Assembly (NCBI GenBank): GCA_030652345.1
Contig: JAUSAU010000047.1
Location: 1 to 64,000 of the forward strand
Origin: Coriobacteriia bacterium
GTDB lineage: Bacteria > Actinomycetota > Coriobacteriia > Anaerosomatales > PALSA-660
DNA length: 64,000 bases
Direction of reading: 5' to 3'
Below the pieces are notes generated by a model. That model made no database searches. It saw only the letters and a list, made by a program, of their open reading frames with translations, and had not been told where the DNA came from. The translations under genes were made by a program, and so were the position numbers. Shown here piece by piece: positions 37,077 to 45,371 of this stretch. The number at the start of each line of letters is the position of its first letter. Position 1 is the stretch's first letter.

Positions 37077-37744
37077 ACCGCGGGGACCGTCCTCACCTTC
37101 GTGACGCCCCCGGCTCCACCGACGTCTGTCGCCACCGCGGTGGTGACGGGTTGGTCGGTCTCGATGACCATGAGCGCCCGCGCACCGCGCATCTCGCGAG
37201 AGACCTCCATGCTCGCGATGTTCACGGCATGTCCCGCGAGCAGCGCGGTCACAGCGGCGACCACCCCGGGGCGGTCGGTGTGCTCGACGACGAGCACCGG
37301 CAGTTCGCCGGTGATCGAGACGTCGAAGTCGTCGATCCCGGTCACGATCACGTCGGCGCCGCCGACCGACGAGCCCTGCACCCTTCCCTGTCGTCCGTCG
37401 GCCGCGGTCAGCGCGATCGAAGCGGTGTTGGGGTGGACCTCGCCGAGATCCGCCGCGGCGAAGGTGACGGTGAGTCCTGCGGCGGCCGCTTCACCGGTGG
37501 CTGTGCGGATGCGCTCGTCGTCCGGCGCGAATCCGAGCAGCCCCGCGATCAGCGCAAGGTCGGTACCGTGGCCGCGCCCCGTCGACGCGAAGGAGCCGTG
37601 CAGTGTCACGTCGGCACGCACCGGTGCCTCGCCGAAGACGGCCCTGGCGAGGTTGCCGAGCCGGACCGCTCCCGCGGTGTGGCTTGAGCTGGGACCGATC
37701 ATGACCGGTCCGATGACCTCGAACACGCTGCGAACGCGGGCCAC
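37073..37744 (-). CDS. sdaAB: L-serine dehydratase, Fe-S dependent, beta subunit
   Basis: Partner of SdaAA. 223 aa from the GTG at 37744 with GAAGGGGG 7 nt upstream; the longer frame to 37846 adds no conserved sequence. Motifs: FEVIGPVMIGPSSSHTAGAVRLG, LHGSFASTGRGHGTD, PNTASIALTA, and a C-terminal ACT domain (LVVEHTDRPGVVAAVTALLAGHAVNIASMEVSRE). It lies on the same strand as sdaAA but is separated from it by the oppositely transcribed feo operon, so one ordinary transcript is unlikely. Confidence 0.92.
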   Translation of the reverse strand: MARVRSVFEVIGPVMIGPSSSHTAGAVRLGNLARAVFGEAPVRADVTLHGSFASTGRGHGTDLALIAGLLGFAPDDERIRTATGEAAAAGLTVTFAAADLGEVHPNTASIALTAADGRQGRVQGSSVGGADVIVTGIDDFDVSITGELPVLVVEHTDRPGVVAAVTALLAGHAVNIASMEVSREMRGARALMVIETDQPVTTAVATDVGGAGGVTKVRTVPAV

Positions 37745-37913
37745 GTCTACGCCCCCTTCGGCACGGTAGTTGCGAACCATCCGTGCACAGAGTCCGTCTG
37801 AGTGGTCGAGTGTAGCGCCGACGGCGCTGTACGGCACGCGGGCCACCGTATATTCTAAGCGCTGCGCTCATGGCGCCCTGTTCAGGCAAGCAACACGAAG
37901 GGACCGTACGAAG

Positions 37914-38459
37914 ATGTCGCAGAATCCGTCCGATACCAACCGCACACTCCTGTACCTCCTCGGAGTCGTGGTCGTCCTCCTCGTCGTCATCGTGGCTCTG
38001 GTGTTCACCCGCACCCAGACCCCGGGCACGAACGTGGCGTCCACCCCGAGCCCGTCCCAGACGGCGCCGCAGTCCGGGACGCAGATGCCGGGTGTCGCTC
38101 CGTCCACCGGCGCATTCGACGTGAAGACCGCCACCAAGGTGCCGTCGGGTACGGACCCGAAGGTCTACGTCACCACGTACTACCAGTCGATCCTGGACAA
38201 GAAGTGGGAGACCGCCTTCAAGATGCAGCCGGCTGCCAGCCAGGCGAACGGCACCGCCAAGGACTTCGAGCAGACGCAGATCTCGTACGGCATGAAGTCG
38301 TTCAAGGTCCTGTCCTCGACCGCCCAGGGCGATACGGCCGTCGTGACCGTCCAGCAGGACCTCGGCACCAACGGTGTCTGGGGCGCCACGTGGACGTTCG
38401 TGAAGAACGGCTCGGACTGGGTCGTCAAGGAGCGCAAGGTCAGCATGGGCGGCAGCTAG
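37914..38459 (+). CDS. Membrane-anchored extracytoplasmic protein, unknown function
   Basis: 181 aa from the ATG at 37914. A short N-tail is followed by one hydrophobic anchor (LLYLLGVVVVLLVVIVALVF, residues ~11-30), a Thr/Pro/Ser/Gln-rich linker of ~45 residues, and a ~100-residue domain beginning PKVYVTTYYQSILDKKWETAFKMQP. That domain has the look of an NTF2-like/DUF4878-type fold (one helix pair, then strands ending ATWTFVKNGSDWVVKERKV). There are no cysteines. It stands alone, ended by the strong hairpin at 38486. Confidence 0.7.
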   Translation: MSQNPSDTNRTLLYLLGVVVVLLVVIVALVFTRTQTPGTNVASTPSPSQTAPQSGTQMPGVAPSTGAFDVKTATKVPSGTDPKVYVTTYYQSILDKKWETAFKMQPAASQANGTAKDFEQTQISYGMKSFKVLSSTAQGDTAVVTVQQDLGTNGVWGATWTFVKNGSDWVVKERKVSMGGS

Positions 38460-38485
38460 GCCGCACGAGATCCACTGATCCGATC

Positions 38486-38519
38486 CGGAGCCCCGGCACC
38501 ACTCGGTGTCGGGGCTCCG
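38486..38519 (+). terminator. Terminator hairpin before dinG
   Basis: 15-bp stem (38486-38500 with 38505-38519, one wobble) and a 4-nt loop ACTC; arms begin CGGAGCCCCG and end CGGGGCTCCG. It sits 26 bp after the anchored-protein gene and 15 bp before dinG, so dinG needs read-through or a start site within the hairpin region. Confidence 0.75.
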
Positions 38520-38534
38520 TGCTATCGTCGGCGC

Positions 38535-41522
38535 ATGGCCCCGAAGACCGCAGGCGTGCCCCCCGCCCTCGCTCGATTCGTCGCGCCGGGCACCGATGCA
38601 GAGGTGGCCGCGCGCTACGCTACGCTGCCCGCCATCGCCGCGGAACAGTCGTGGGGGATCGAGGACGAGATCGCGTTCCTCGATGTGGAGACCACCGGAT
38701 TCGACCCGGGCAGGGACCGCATCATCGAGGTCGCCGTCCTCGTCGCGCGCGGGCCGGAGGTCGTGGCGCGCTACTCATCGCTGGTCGATCCCGGACGGGC
38801 GATCCCGCGCGAGACCACACAGCTCACCGGCATCGATGACGCGATGCTCGTCGGCGCGCCTTCGATGGACGCCGTCATGCGTGAGGTCGCGGCCGTCGTC
38901 GGTGCTCGCGACATCGCTGCCCATCACGCCTCGTTCGATCGTGCGTTCATCCTCGAGGCCGCGAACCGGGCCGGTGTCGCGCTTCCGGGGAGGTGGCTCG
39001 ACTCACTCGAACTGGCTCGCATCGCTCTGCCGCGCCTGCGCAGCCACCGCCTCCGCGACCTCGCGGAGGCGTTCGGGCTCGACATACCGTCGCACCGCGC
39101 GGAGGGCGACACGGAGGCGCTGTTCCGTGTCTGGCGCATCGCCCTCGCGGGGCTGGCGGACCTTCCCCTCGAGGTGCTCAAGGGCGCGGCGGGGTTCTCT
39201 CCGGCGACGGCATGGACACTTCGCGAGACACTCGCTCATGCCGCCGCGCGCGGGGCGTCGCGATCCCTCGACCTCAAACTCCTGCGGGCGGACGCGACGC
39301 GCGGCCACCACCTCCCCGGACTGGCGGATGCGGAAGAGCGTGAGCTCGTCTGCCCCGAGCCGGATGAGGTGCTGGCCGAGTTCGGCGCCGACGGTGCCGT
39401 CGGCCGGATGTATGCCGGATTCGAGGCTCGCGCGGAGCAGCGGATGATGGCGCAGGCGGTCCTCCGCTCGTTCTCCGACCGAACGCACCTCGCGGTCGAG
39501 GCGGGCACCGGTGTAGGGAAGTCGGTGGCCTACCTCGTCCCGGCCGCGACCTTCGCCTTGCGCAACTGTCTCGGGGTCGGTGTCGCGACGAAGACGAACA
39601 CCCTGATGGACCAGCTCGTCCACGGCGAACTGCCGCGGCTCGCCGCGGAACTCGACGGCAAGCTCACCTACGTGGCGCTCAAGGGCTACGAGCACTACCC
39701 GTGTCTCCGCAAGCTCGACCGCATGCTCGCCGCCGACGGCTCGGCCGTCGACGAGGTCGCCAACCTTGCGGCGCTCGTCGCGTGGGTGGCGCAATCGTCC
39801 TGGGGCGATCTCGATGCGGTCAACCTGCACTGGACCGGGGACTCGAAGCGTCAGGTCGCCTGCTCCGTGGAGGACTGCACGCACAAGCGGTGCCGGTACT
39901 TCCCCAACCTGTGCTATCTGCACGGGGTCAGGCGGCGCGCCGGATCGGCGCATATCGTCGTCACGAACCACGCGTTGCTCTTCCGGGACCGGGCAGCCGC
40001 CGGCGCCATCCTTCCGCCGCTGCGCTACTGGATCATCGATGAGGCACATGCCGCGGAGAGCGAGGCGCGCAAGCAGCTCTCCCTGTCGGCGGATCACCGC
40101 ACCTTGTTCGCCCTGCTCACCGCGCTGCACGCCGAGGGCCGCGGCGGCGCCGTCGATGCCGTGCGCGCGCGTGCGCGTACGAGCGCGGTCAAGCACGGGC
40201 ACGAGGAGCTGGCCGCGCGCGTGGAGCGCATCGCGACCGGGATGCGCGCCGACGTGGCGACGGCCTCGACCATCGCCGGGTCGTTCTTCGACTTCCTCAA
40301 GGACCTTGGCGGCGAGGACGACGGCTATGACAGCGCCGAGCTCCGCGTGACGGACGAACTCCGCGGGCGCAGTCAGTGGACGATCGCCGCCGGCGTCGGG
40401 CACTCGCTCGCTCGCCGGCTCGAGGCGATCGTGAAGTCAGGGCGGGAGCTGCTGACGGCGCTCGAGGAGGCGGGGGAGGAGTTCGTCGACGCTCGCGCCG
40501 ACCTCGCTGGCCTGCTCTCCCGCTTGCGCGACCAGCTCGACGCGCTCGAGCAGGTCCTCGACGGTGCCGACGGCTCGTTCGTCTACAGCGTGCGGGTGTC
40601 GAAGCGTCGTGACGATCGACGCGATGCCGTGTCCGCGGCGATGCTCGACGTCGGCGAGGCGCTGCTCGAGCGCTTCTACCCGGAGGTGCACTCGATCGTC
40701 TACACGTCGGCCACCATCGCGACCGGCGACGATTTCGGGCACTTCGCGCGCACCGTCGGCCTCGACCGGCTGCCGCCGGACGCATGGGACTCGCTGCGCC
40801 TGGACTCGAGTTACGACTTCGATCGGCAGATGGCCGTCTTCATCCCCTCAGACATCCCGGAGCCGCAGGGAGCACGCCATCTTGCGGCTCTGGAGCGGTT
40901 GCTTCTCGATGTCCACACGGCCATGGGCGGCAGCGTACTCACGCTCTTCACGAGCAAGCGGGAGATGGAGGCGCTCTACGATCGCCTCGCAGGCCCCCTG
41001 GAGGAGCGGGGCATCCGTCTCCTGCTGCAGGGGCGCGGCGTCTCGAACAAGCGGGTCCGGGATGAGTTCCTCGCCGACGAGCGTCTGTCGCTGTTCGCGA
41101 CGAAGTCGTTCTGGGAGGGGTTCGACGCGAAGGGCGACACGCTGCGCTGTGTCGTGATCGCGCGGCTCCCGTTCGGCCGGGTCCGCGACCCGCTCTATGA
41201 GGAGCGTCAGCAGCGCTACGGACGCAAAGCCTGGAACGACTTCTACCTGCCCGAGGCGGTGCTCGAACTGAAGCAGGCCGCCGGCCGGCTCGTGCGGTCC
41301 TCGACGGACGAGGGGTGCGTCATCGTCGCCGACGGCAGGTTGACGAGCGGCAAGGGATACGCGCGGCACTTCCTCGAGGCGCTCCCCGTGCGCGATATCG
41401 AGGTCACGTCGACCGAGGAGTTGGTCTGTCGTGTCTCCGCGCGCTTCGGGAGGTCGGCGCTCGCGGCCGGGGAGGCCCGGGTGCCCGGAGATACGGACGC
41501 GCCGGACGGGGCGCCCTTCTAG
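38535..41522 (+). CDS. dinG: DinG-type helicase with N-terminal DEDD exonuclease domain
   Basis: 995 aa. The N-terminal ~190 residues are a DnaQ-like 3'-5' exonuclease: FLDVETTGFDPGRDRIIEV, HHASFDRAFI and HRAEGDTEA supply the acidic residues. The XPD/Rad3-type helicase follows: Walker A VEAGTGVGKSVAYLVP, four Fe-S cysteines in the CSVEDCTHKRCRYFPNLC region, Walker B IIDEAHAAES, and motif VI LKQAAGRLVRSS. The exonuclease-helicase fusion is the Firmicute/actinobacterial DinG arrangement; its role is repair of unusual or R-loop DNA. The TAG overlaps the stop of the convergent Cys-rich gene (CTAG at 41519-41522). Confidence 0.9.
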   Translation: MAPKTAGVPPALARFVAPGTDAEVAARYATLPAIAAEQSWGIEDEIAFLDVETTGFDPGRDRIIEVAVLVARGPEVVARYSSLVDPGRAIPRETTQLTGIDDAMLVGAPSMDAVMREVAAVVGARDIAAHHASFDRAFILEAANRAGVALPGRWLDSLELARIALPRLRSHRLRDLAEAFGLDIPSHRAEGDTEALFRVWRIALAGLADLPLEVLKGAAGFSPATAWTLRETLAHAAARGASRSLDLKLLRADATRGHHLPGLADAEERELVCPEPDEVLAEFGADGAVGRMYAGFEARAEQRMMAQAVLRSFSDRTHLAVEAGTGVGKSVAYLVPAATFALRNCLGVGVATKTNTLMDQLVHGELPRLAAELDGKLTYVALKGYEHYPCLRKLDRMLAADGSAVDEVANLAALVAWVAQSSWGDLDAVNLHWTGDSKRQVACSVEDCTHKRCRYFPNLCYLHGVRRRAGSAHIVVTNHALLFRDRAAAGAILPPLRYWIIDEAHAAESEARKQLSLSADHRTLFALLTALHAEGRGGAVDAVRARARTSAVKHGHEELAARVERIATGMRADVATASTIAGSFFDFLKDLGGEDDGYDSAELRVTDELRGRSQWTIAAGVGHSLARRLEAIVKSGRELLTALEEAGEEFVDARADLAGLLSRLRDQLDALEQVLDGADGSFVYSVRVSKRRDDRRDAVSAAMLDVGEALLERFYPEVHSIVYTSATIATGDDFGHFARTVGLDRLPPDAWDSLRLDSSYDFDRQMAVFIPSDIPEPQGARHLAALERLLLDVHTAMGGSVLTLFTSKREMEALYDRLAGPLEERGIRLLLQGRGVSNKRVRDEFLADERLSLFATKSFWEGFDAKGDTLRCVVIARLPFGRVRDPLYEERQQRYGRKAWNDFYLPEAVLELKQAAGRLVRSSTDEGCVIVADGRLTSGKGYARHFLEALPVRDIEVTSTEELVCRVSARFGRSALAAGEARVPGDTDAPDGAPF

Positions 41523-41851
41523 CAGGTCGACGCGTCGGAGTCTTCCATCCGAAGCAGGTCCTGCGCGATGCGCCGATGACCGCGCTCGCAGTGCGAACAG
41601 ACCGCGAACAGGGCGTGGCGCGTGATGGTCTTCCCCGCGGCGGAGTGGATCGCGAGTCGGCGGCGATCCTCCCCGCGCAGCAGTTCGTCGCAGCAGGCGT
41701 CGCAGACGAGGAAGTCGGCCGCCGTACACCACTCGTGACCGGTGTGCAGGTCGGTCGAGCCGCACAGGACACAGTGGGGCGCGCCGTCGTAACGCGGCGG
41801 CCTCGGGACGTGCGGCATGCTGTCTGTCTCGGCCATGGTCTCCGGTCTCAT
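41519..41851 (-). CDS. Small Cys-rich (probably zinc-binding) hypothetical protein
   Basis: 110 aa (or 105 from the internal ATG at 41836, which has GGAG close by). Three CxxC-type knuckles: CVLCGSTDLHTGHEWC, CDACCDEL and CSHCERGH, plus His residues, so two zinc sites are plausible. No family recognised. It lies 19 bp downstream of pafC on the same strand and is probably cotranscribed. The stop is shared with dinG in the overlapping CTAG. Confidence 0.6.
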   Translation of the reverse strand: MRPETMAETDSMPHVPRPPRYDGAPHCVLCGSTDLHTGHEWCTAADFLVCDACCDELLRGEDRRRLAIHSAAGKTITRHALFAVCSHCERGHRRIAQDLLRMEDSDASTC

Positions 41852-41870
41852 CGGTCGCTCAAAGGCGACG

Positions 41871-42812
41871 TCATTCCACGCTGAGCAGACTCCGTGCCGT
41901 CTCGGCGACGGCGCGGCGGACCTCGGCGGGCTCGAGCACTTCCGCCTCCCCGAGACGGGCGGCCACCCGACGCGCGATCCAGGAGGTCCCCGCGTACGGC
42001 ACCTCGGCGATCACGGTGCCGTCGTCGCGATGCTCGAACGTTGCACCCGGCCATTCGCGCTCATTGAGGTCAGGGTCCGCGGACGAGAAACGCACGATCG
42101 CCCTGGGCATCGCCGCGAGGTCGGGCAGGGGGTCCGGCGAGTCGGGGAGTCCTTCGGGCCGCTCGAAGCCGTCCGGGGTCATCTTGACGCCGGTGATCCG
42201 GTCCACGCGGAAGGTCCGCTCCTCTCCCGCGTCCTCGCAGAAGGCGAGGAGATACCACGTGCCGCGCCACACGAAGAGCGCGTAGGGGTGGATCGTCCGG
42301 GCACTCTCCCGGCCCCGGTCAGCTGAGTAGTACGAGATCCGAACCGCCCGCCGCGCCATGGCGGCAGCCGAGAGGGCCGCGACGATCTCCGCATGGCCGC
42401 CTCGGGCGGTCGCGGACCTGACGGTGCGCGCCAGCTCCTCGAGATCAGGTTCGCGGGTCGCCAGACGCGCCAGGCGCGACGGGAGGGGGTCACCCGGATC
42501 GATCCCGACGGATTCGAGGGCGGTAGCGAGGGCACGTGCCTCGTCGGCGGTCAGCCGGACGGGGCGCTCGAGGGCGGGCAGCGCCATGAAGACCTCGGCG
42601 GAGTCGCCGTCGACGTAGACGCCGACGCACTCGTCGGGCCCGCGCTCGCCACTGCCGCAGACCGACAGCGTCGTGAGATCCGCGACGACCGTGGCTTCAT
42701 CGGAACCCGTGGCGCGGGCGAGTTCGGTGATCGGTATCGTGCGGCGTTCGCTCAGGTAGGGGAGCAGCGCGAGCAGTCTGCGCGCCCGGTCGGTCGCGTT
42801 GGGCCTAGCCAT
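41871..42812 (-). CDS. pafC: WYL-domain transcriptional regulator, PafC-like
   Basis: 313 aa from the ATG at 42812; the longer frame is an antisense shadow. An N-terminal winged helix (RARRLLALLPYLSERRTIPITELARATGSDEATVVADLTTL) is followed by the WYL domain (VRISYYSADRGRESARTIHPYALFVWRGTWYLLAFCEDAGEERTFRVDRI) and a C-terminal WCX domain. Actinobacterial PafB-PafC pairs form a DNA-damage-responsive activator; the tandem arrangement here fits. No proteasome/Pup genes are nearby in this window. It overlaps the preceding gene by 8 bp. Confidence 0.85.
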   Translation of the reverse strand: MARPNATDRARRLLALLPYLSERRTIPITELARATGSDEATVVADLTTLSVCGSGERGPDECVGVYVDGDSAEVFMALPALERPVRLTADEARALATALESVGIDPGDPLPSRLARLATREPDLEELARTVRSATARGGHAEIVAALSAAAMARRAVRISYYSADRGRESARTIHPYALFVWRGTWYLLAFCEDAGEERTFRVDRITGVKMTPDGFERPEGLPDSPDPLPDLAAMPRAIVRFSSADPDLNEREWPGATFEHRDDGTVIAEVPYAGTSWIARRVAARLGEAEVLEPAEVRRAVAETARSLLSVE

Positions 42813-43794
42813 GGAGGCCGACCACCTTTCGCAGACCGGCTTCGAGCGCGTCCCGGGCCGACTCCGGTGACTCGATCGCGATGCCGGGGCCGTGGTCGAC
42901 CACCCATCGTGCGAACAGAGCATCGTCGGCGACCGGCACGCGCCACTCCACCGTGCCGTCGGCGCGGTCGACCGACTCTCCCTGGCCTGCGGCGAGGGCT
43001 CGGGCGCGGCCGCGAGCGTGTCCGGTGAATACGGCGACCGCCTCGTGGCGGGACACGCCGTACTGGAACGGGACCAGCATCCAGGTGCGCACGTCGAAGT
43101 CGACCGGGCGCTGGAAATCGGGCGACTTCGGCTTGATGGTGTTCGCCTGCAGCCCGCGCATCCGCGGGATCGCGAAGACCCTCGCTCCGGGAGCGGCACG
43201 GTCGAAGGCGACCAGATACCAGCGTCCTTCGCGGGCGAACAGGCCCCACGGTTCGACCTCACGGGCAGAGCGCTTCCCTCCCGCACCGGTGTAGTCGAAC
43301 GTCACGCGCTTGCGGGCCGCAGCCGCTGCGGTGAGCAGGGCCACTGACTCGCCCTGCGCGACGGGGTCCTCGTCCGCGCTCAAAGCGCCGGCGACCGGGA
43401 CGGCGGGCATCTGCGGGGTATCGACGCCGGCCATGAGCTTGGCCAGTGCGTGCCGCAGGTCGATGGCGTAGGGGAATGACGGGTCTGCCAGCATGGCGGC
43501 GCCTGCGGCGCGCAGCTCGAGGGTCTCTCGCACATCGAGCTCGACCGGCTCCGCGAACGTGGCGCCGGGGTCGAGGCGGTATGCCTCGCCGGTACCGGAC
43601 CGATCCACTGTCAGGACGAGGCCCGCGTCGCGCAGGACGTCCTTGTCGCGCTCGAACATCCGGGCGAACGCGGCGCCGTCCTGGCCAGCCGGATAGCCGG
43701 CGACGTTGGACCGTACCTGCTCGGCCGAGACCGGCCCCGCGGCCGCTCCCAGATACAGCGCGAGGTTCACGATCCGTTCGCTGGCGTCTTCCAT
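42805..43794 (-). CDS. pafB: WYL-domain transcriptional regulator, PafB-like
   Basis: 329 aa from the ATG at 43794, just after a GGGGGGGAG tract; ATG at 43818 lacks a ribosome site and the frame beyond is non-coding. N-terminal winged helix (ERIVNLALYLGAAAGPVSAEQVRSNVAGY), then the WYL domain (VTFDYTGAGGKRSAREVEPWGLFAREGRWYLVAFDRAAPGARVFAIPRM) and WCX region. First gene of the pafB-pafC-Cys-rich unit. WYL domains are thought to sense nucleic-acid ligands; PafBC in mycobacteria responds to single-stranded DNA. Confidence 0.85.
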   Translation of the reverse strand: MEDASERIVNLALYLGAAAGPVSAEQVRSNVAGYPAGQDGAAFARMFERDKDVLRDAGLVLTVDRSGTGEAYRLDPGATFAEPVELDVRETLELRAAGAAMLADPSFPYAIDLRHALAKLMAGVDTPQMPAVPVAGALSADEDPVAQGESVALLTAAAAARKRVTFDYTGAGGKRSAREVEPWGLFAREGRWYLVAFDRAAPGARVFAIPRMRGLQANTIKPKSPDFQRPVDFDVRTWMLVPFQYGVSRHEAVAVFTGHARGRARALAAGQGESVDRADGTVEWRVPVADDALFARWVVDHGPGIAIESPESARDALEAGLRKVVGLHG

Positions 43795-44162
43795 GCGCTC
43801 CCCCCCATCGGACGTCATCCGCGGATTGTAGCCCGAGGCGATGGCGGGCGGGCGGTATGGGGTGCCCGGGAATGCGTCCGGCCCGGCAACGTCGCCGCTG
43901 CCGGGCCGGAGCTCTTTGTGTGCGAGACGCGTCGGGGGGTACGCATCTCGTCTCATCGAACACGGCGATCCCTGCCCCGAGGGGGGAGGAGGAGCAGGCC
44001 GCCACGTTCTGTCACGGAAAAAGCAACGTGCATGCCAAGACCGGTCGGCGTTCGCGCGGTGAAACATCGTTCTTACAATCGGGTTGGTGACGCGCCGCTT
44101 GCCCTGTGTGACGCGCTCGGATACAACAGATGCGATGGCCGAGCCCGACAAGGCGGTGCCCG
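43795..44162. other. Intergenic region between pafB and the PAS kinase-like gene
   Basis: 368 bp without a convincing gene, separating divergent units. It holds a 12-bp perfect inverted repeat (43877-43910) followed by CTCTTTG, and a TACAAT hexamer at 44074-44079 that may be the -10 of the plus-strand gene (the -35 is poor). Short open frames across it show no ribosome site or codon bias I trust. Confidence 0.5.
43877..43910. terminator. Orphan inverted repeat, terminator-like
   Basis: TCCGGCCCGGCA / TGCCGGGCCGGA, 12-bp perfect arms with a 10-nt loop, followed on the plus strand by GCTCTTTG. No plus-strand gene precedes it, so it is either a leader structure of the pafB mRNA, a terminator of an unannotated transcript, or a protein-binding palindrome. 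Confidence 0.4.
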
Positions 44163-45329
44163 ATGAGCATGGCGAGACCCGGGCGGGGCCCGGCCGGCCG
44201 ACCGACGGTCCGCAACGCCGATGAGGAGATCGCCCGCCTGCATCGCGAGCGGGAAGCGCTCGAGCGCCGTGTCTCAGAGCTCGAGCGCAGCCAGCGCGCG
44301 TTTCGCGCTCTCGTCGAGGCGACGAGCGACGCGGTGTTCGTCATCGACCTCGACCTCACCGTCCGCAGCTGGAACGACGGGTGCGAGCGGCTCTTCGGAT
44401 GGGGCGCCGCCGCCGCGATCGGCCTTCCGGCGCCCTTCGTACCCGACACGCAGCGCACCCGGCTTCGGGTCGCGCTTCGTCGCATCGCCTCGCTCGACGC
44501 GGTGCAGGACACGGAGTTCCTTGCCGAGCGGGCGGACGGATCCCGGTTCGGCGCGCATCTGCAGGCCGTCCCCCTCAACGATGCGCAGGGTGCCTCGTTC
44601 GGCGTCCTTGCGATCGTGCGTTCCGTGGACGCGGACAGTCGGGTCGAACAGATGCAGGATGATTTCATCGCGCTCGTGTCGCAGGAACTGCGCAATCCAT
44701 TGACCTCGATCGTGGGCTTCGTGCAGCTGCTGAGTCGTCCGGAGGTGCTCGAGGATCAGTCGAAGCGCACCCGTACCCTCAAGGCGCTCGAGGTCAGAAG
44801 TGCGCAGATGATCGCACTGGTCGACGACCTTCTCATCGCGTCCCGCATCGAGAAGGGTGAACTCCGGCTCGACCGCGAGCCCGTCGACCTGGCGGGGCTC
44901 GTCACGGACACGGTTATGCGTTTCGAACAGTTTCAGCCCGAGCACCGGTTCGTCATCGACGTGGATACTCGTATCCCGCGCACCGAGCTCGATGTGCGTC
45001 GCATCTCCCAGGCGCTGACCTGCCTGCTGTCCAATGCGGTCAAGTACTCGCCGGACGGCGGACGCATCCGGGTCGGGGTCGTGGAGTCGGCCGGCCGGGG
45101 CGTCATCTCCGTCGCGGACCGCGGCCTCGGCCTCCCCGGGGACGAACTCGACCGGGTGTTCGACAGGTTCTACAAGGTGCCCGCGACGGGCGCCTCGGCC
45201 TCCGGTGCAGGACTCGGGCTCTATCTGGTGAAAGTAATCGCCGAGGCGCACGGTGGCGATGTGGCGGTCACGTCGAAACCGGGGCGCGGCAGTACGTTCA
45301 CACTTCGGTTGCCGCTTTCACTATCCTAG
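44163..45329 (+). CDS. PAS histidine-kinase-like protein lacking the phospho-acceptor histidine
   Basis: 388 aa, soluble. An N-terminal coiled coil (EEIARLHREREALERRVSELE, ~22-45) precedes a PAS domain (VEATSDAVFVIDLDLTVRSWNDGCERLFGW) and a HisKA-like helix pair. The H box reads FIALVSQELRNPLTSIVGF: residue 174 is Gln (codon CAG at 44682) where the phosphorylated His is expected. The HATPase looks intact: N box ALTCLLSNAVKYS, G1 VADRGLGLPGDELDRVFDRFYK, G2 SGAGLGLYLV. It is therefore probably a non-autophosphorylating sensor or regulator. The ATG at 44163 is preceded by AAGGCGG; the gene is followed 42 bp later by a membrane protein gene. Confidence 0.82.
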   Translation: MSMARPGRGPAGRPTVRNADEEIARLHREREALERRVSELERSQRAFRALVEATSDAVFVIDLDLTVRSWNDGCERLFGWGAAAAIGLPAPFVPDTQRTRLRVALRRIASLDAVQDTEFLAERADGSRFGAHLQAVPLNDAQGASFGVLAIVRSVDADSRVEQMQDDFIALVSQELRNPLTSIVGFVQLLSRPEVLEDQSKRTRTLKALEVRSAQMIALVDDLLIASRIEKGELRLDREPVDLAGLVTDTVMRFEQFQPEHRFVIDVDTRIPRTELDVRRISQALTCLLSNAVKYSPDGGRIRVGVVESAGRGVISVADRGLGLPGDELDRVFDRFYKVPATGASASGAGLGLYLVKVIAEAHGGDVAVTSKPGRGSTFTLRLPLSLS

Positions 45330-45371
45330 TGGGCAAGTGCGCCCGTGTGGGCGCCGGAATGGAGACGCCCG

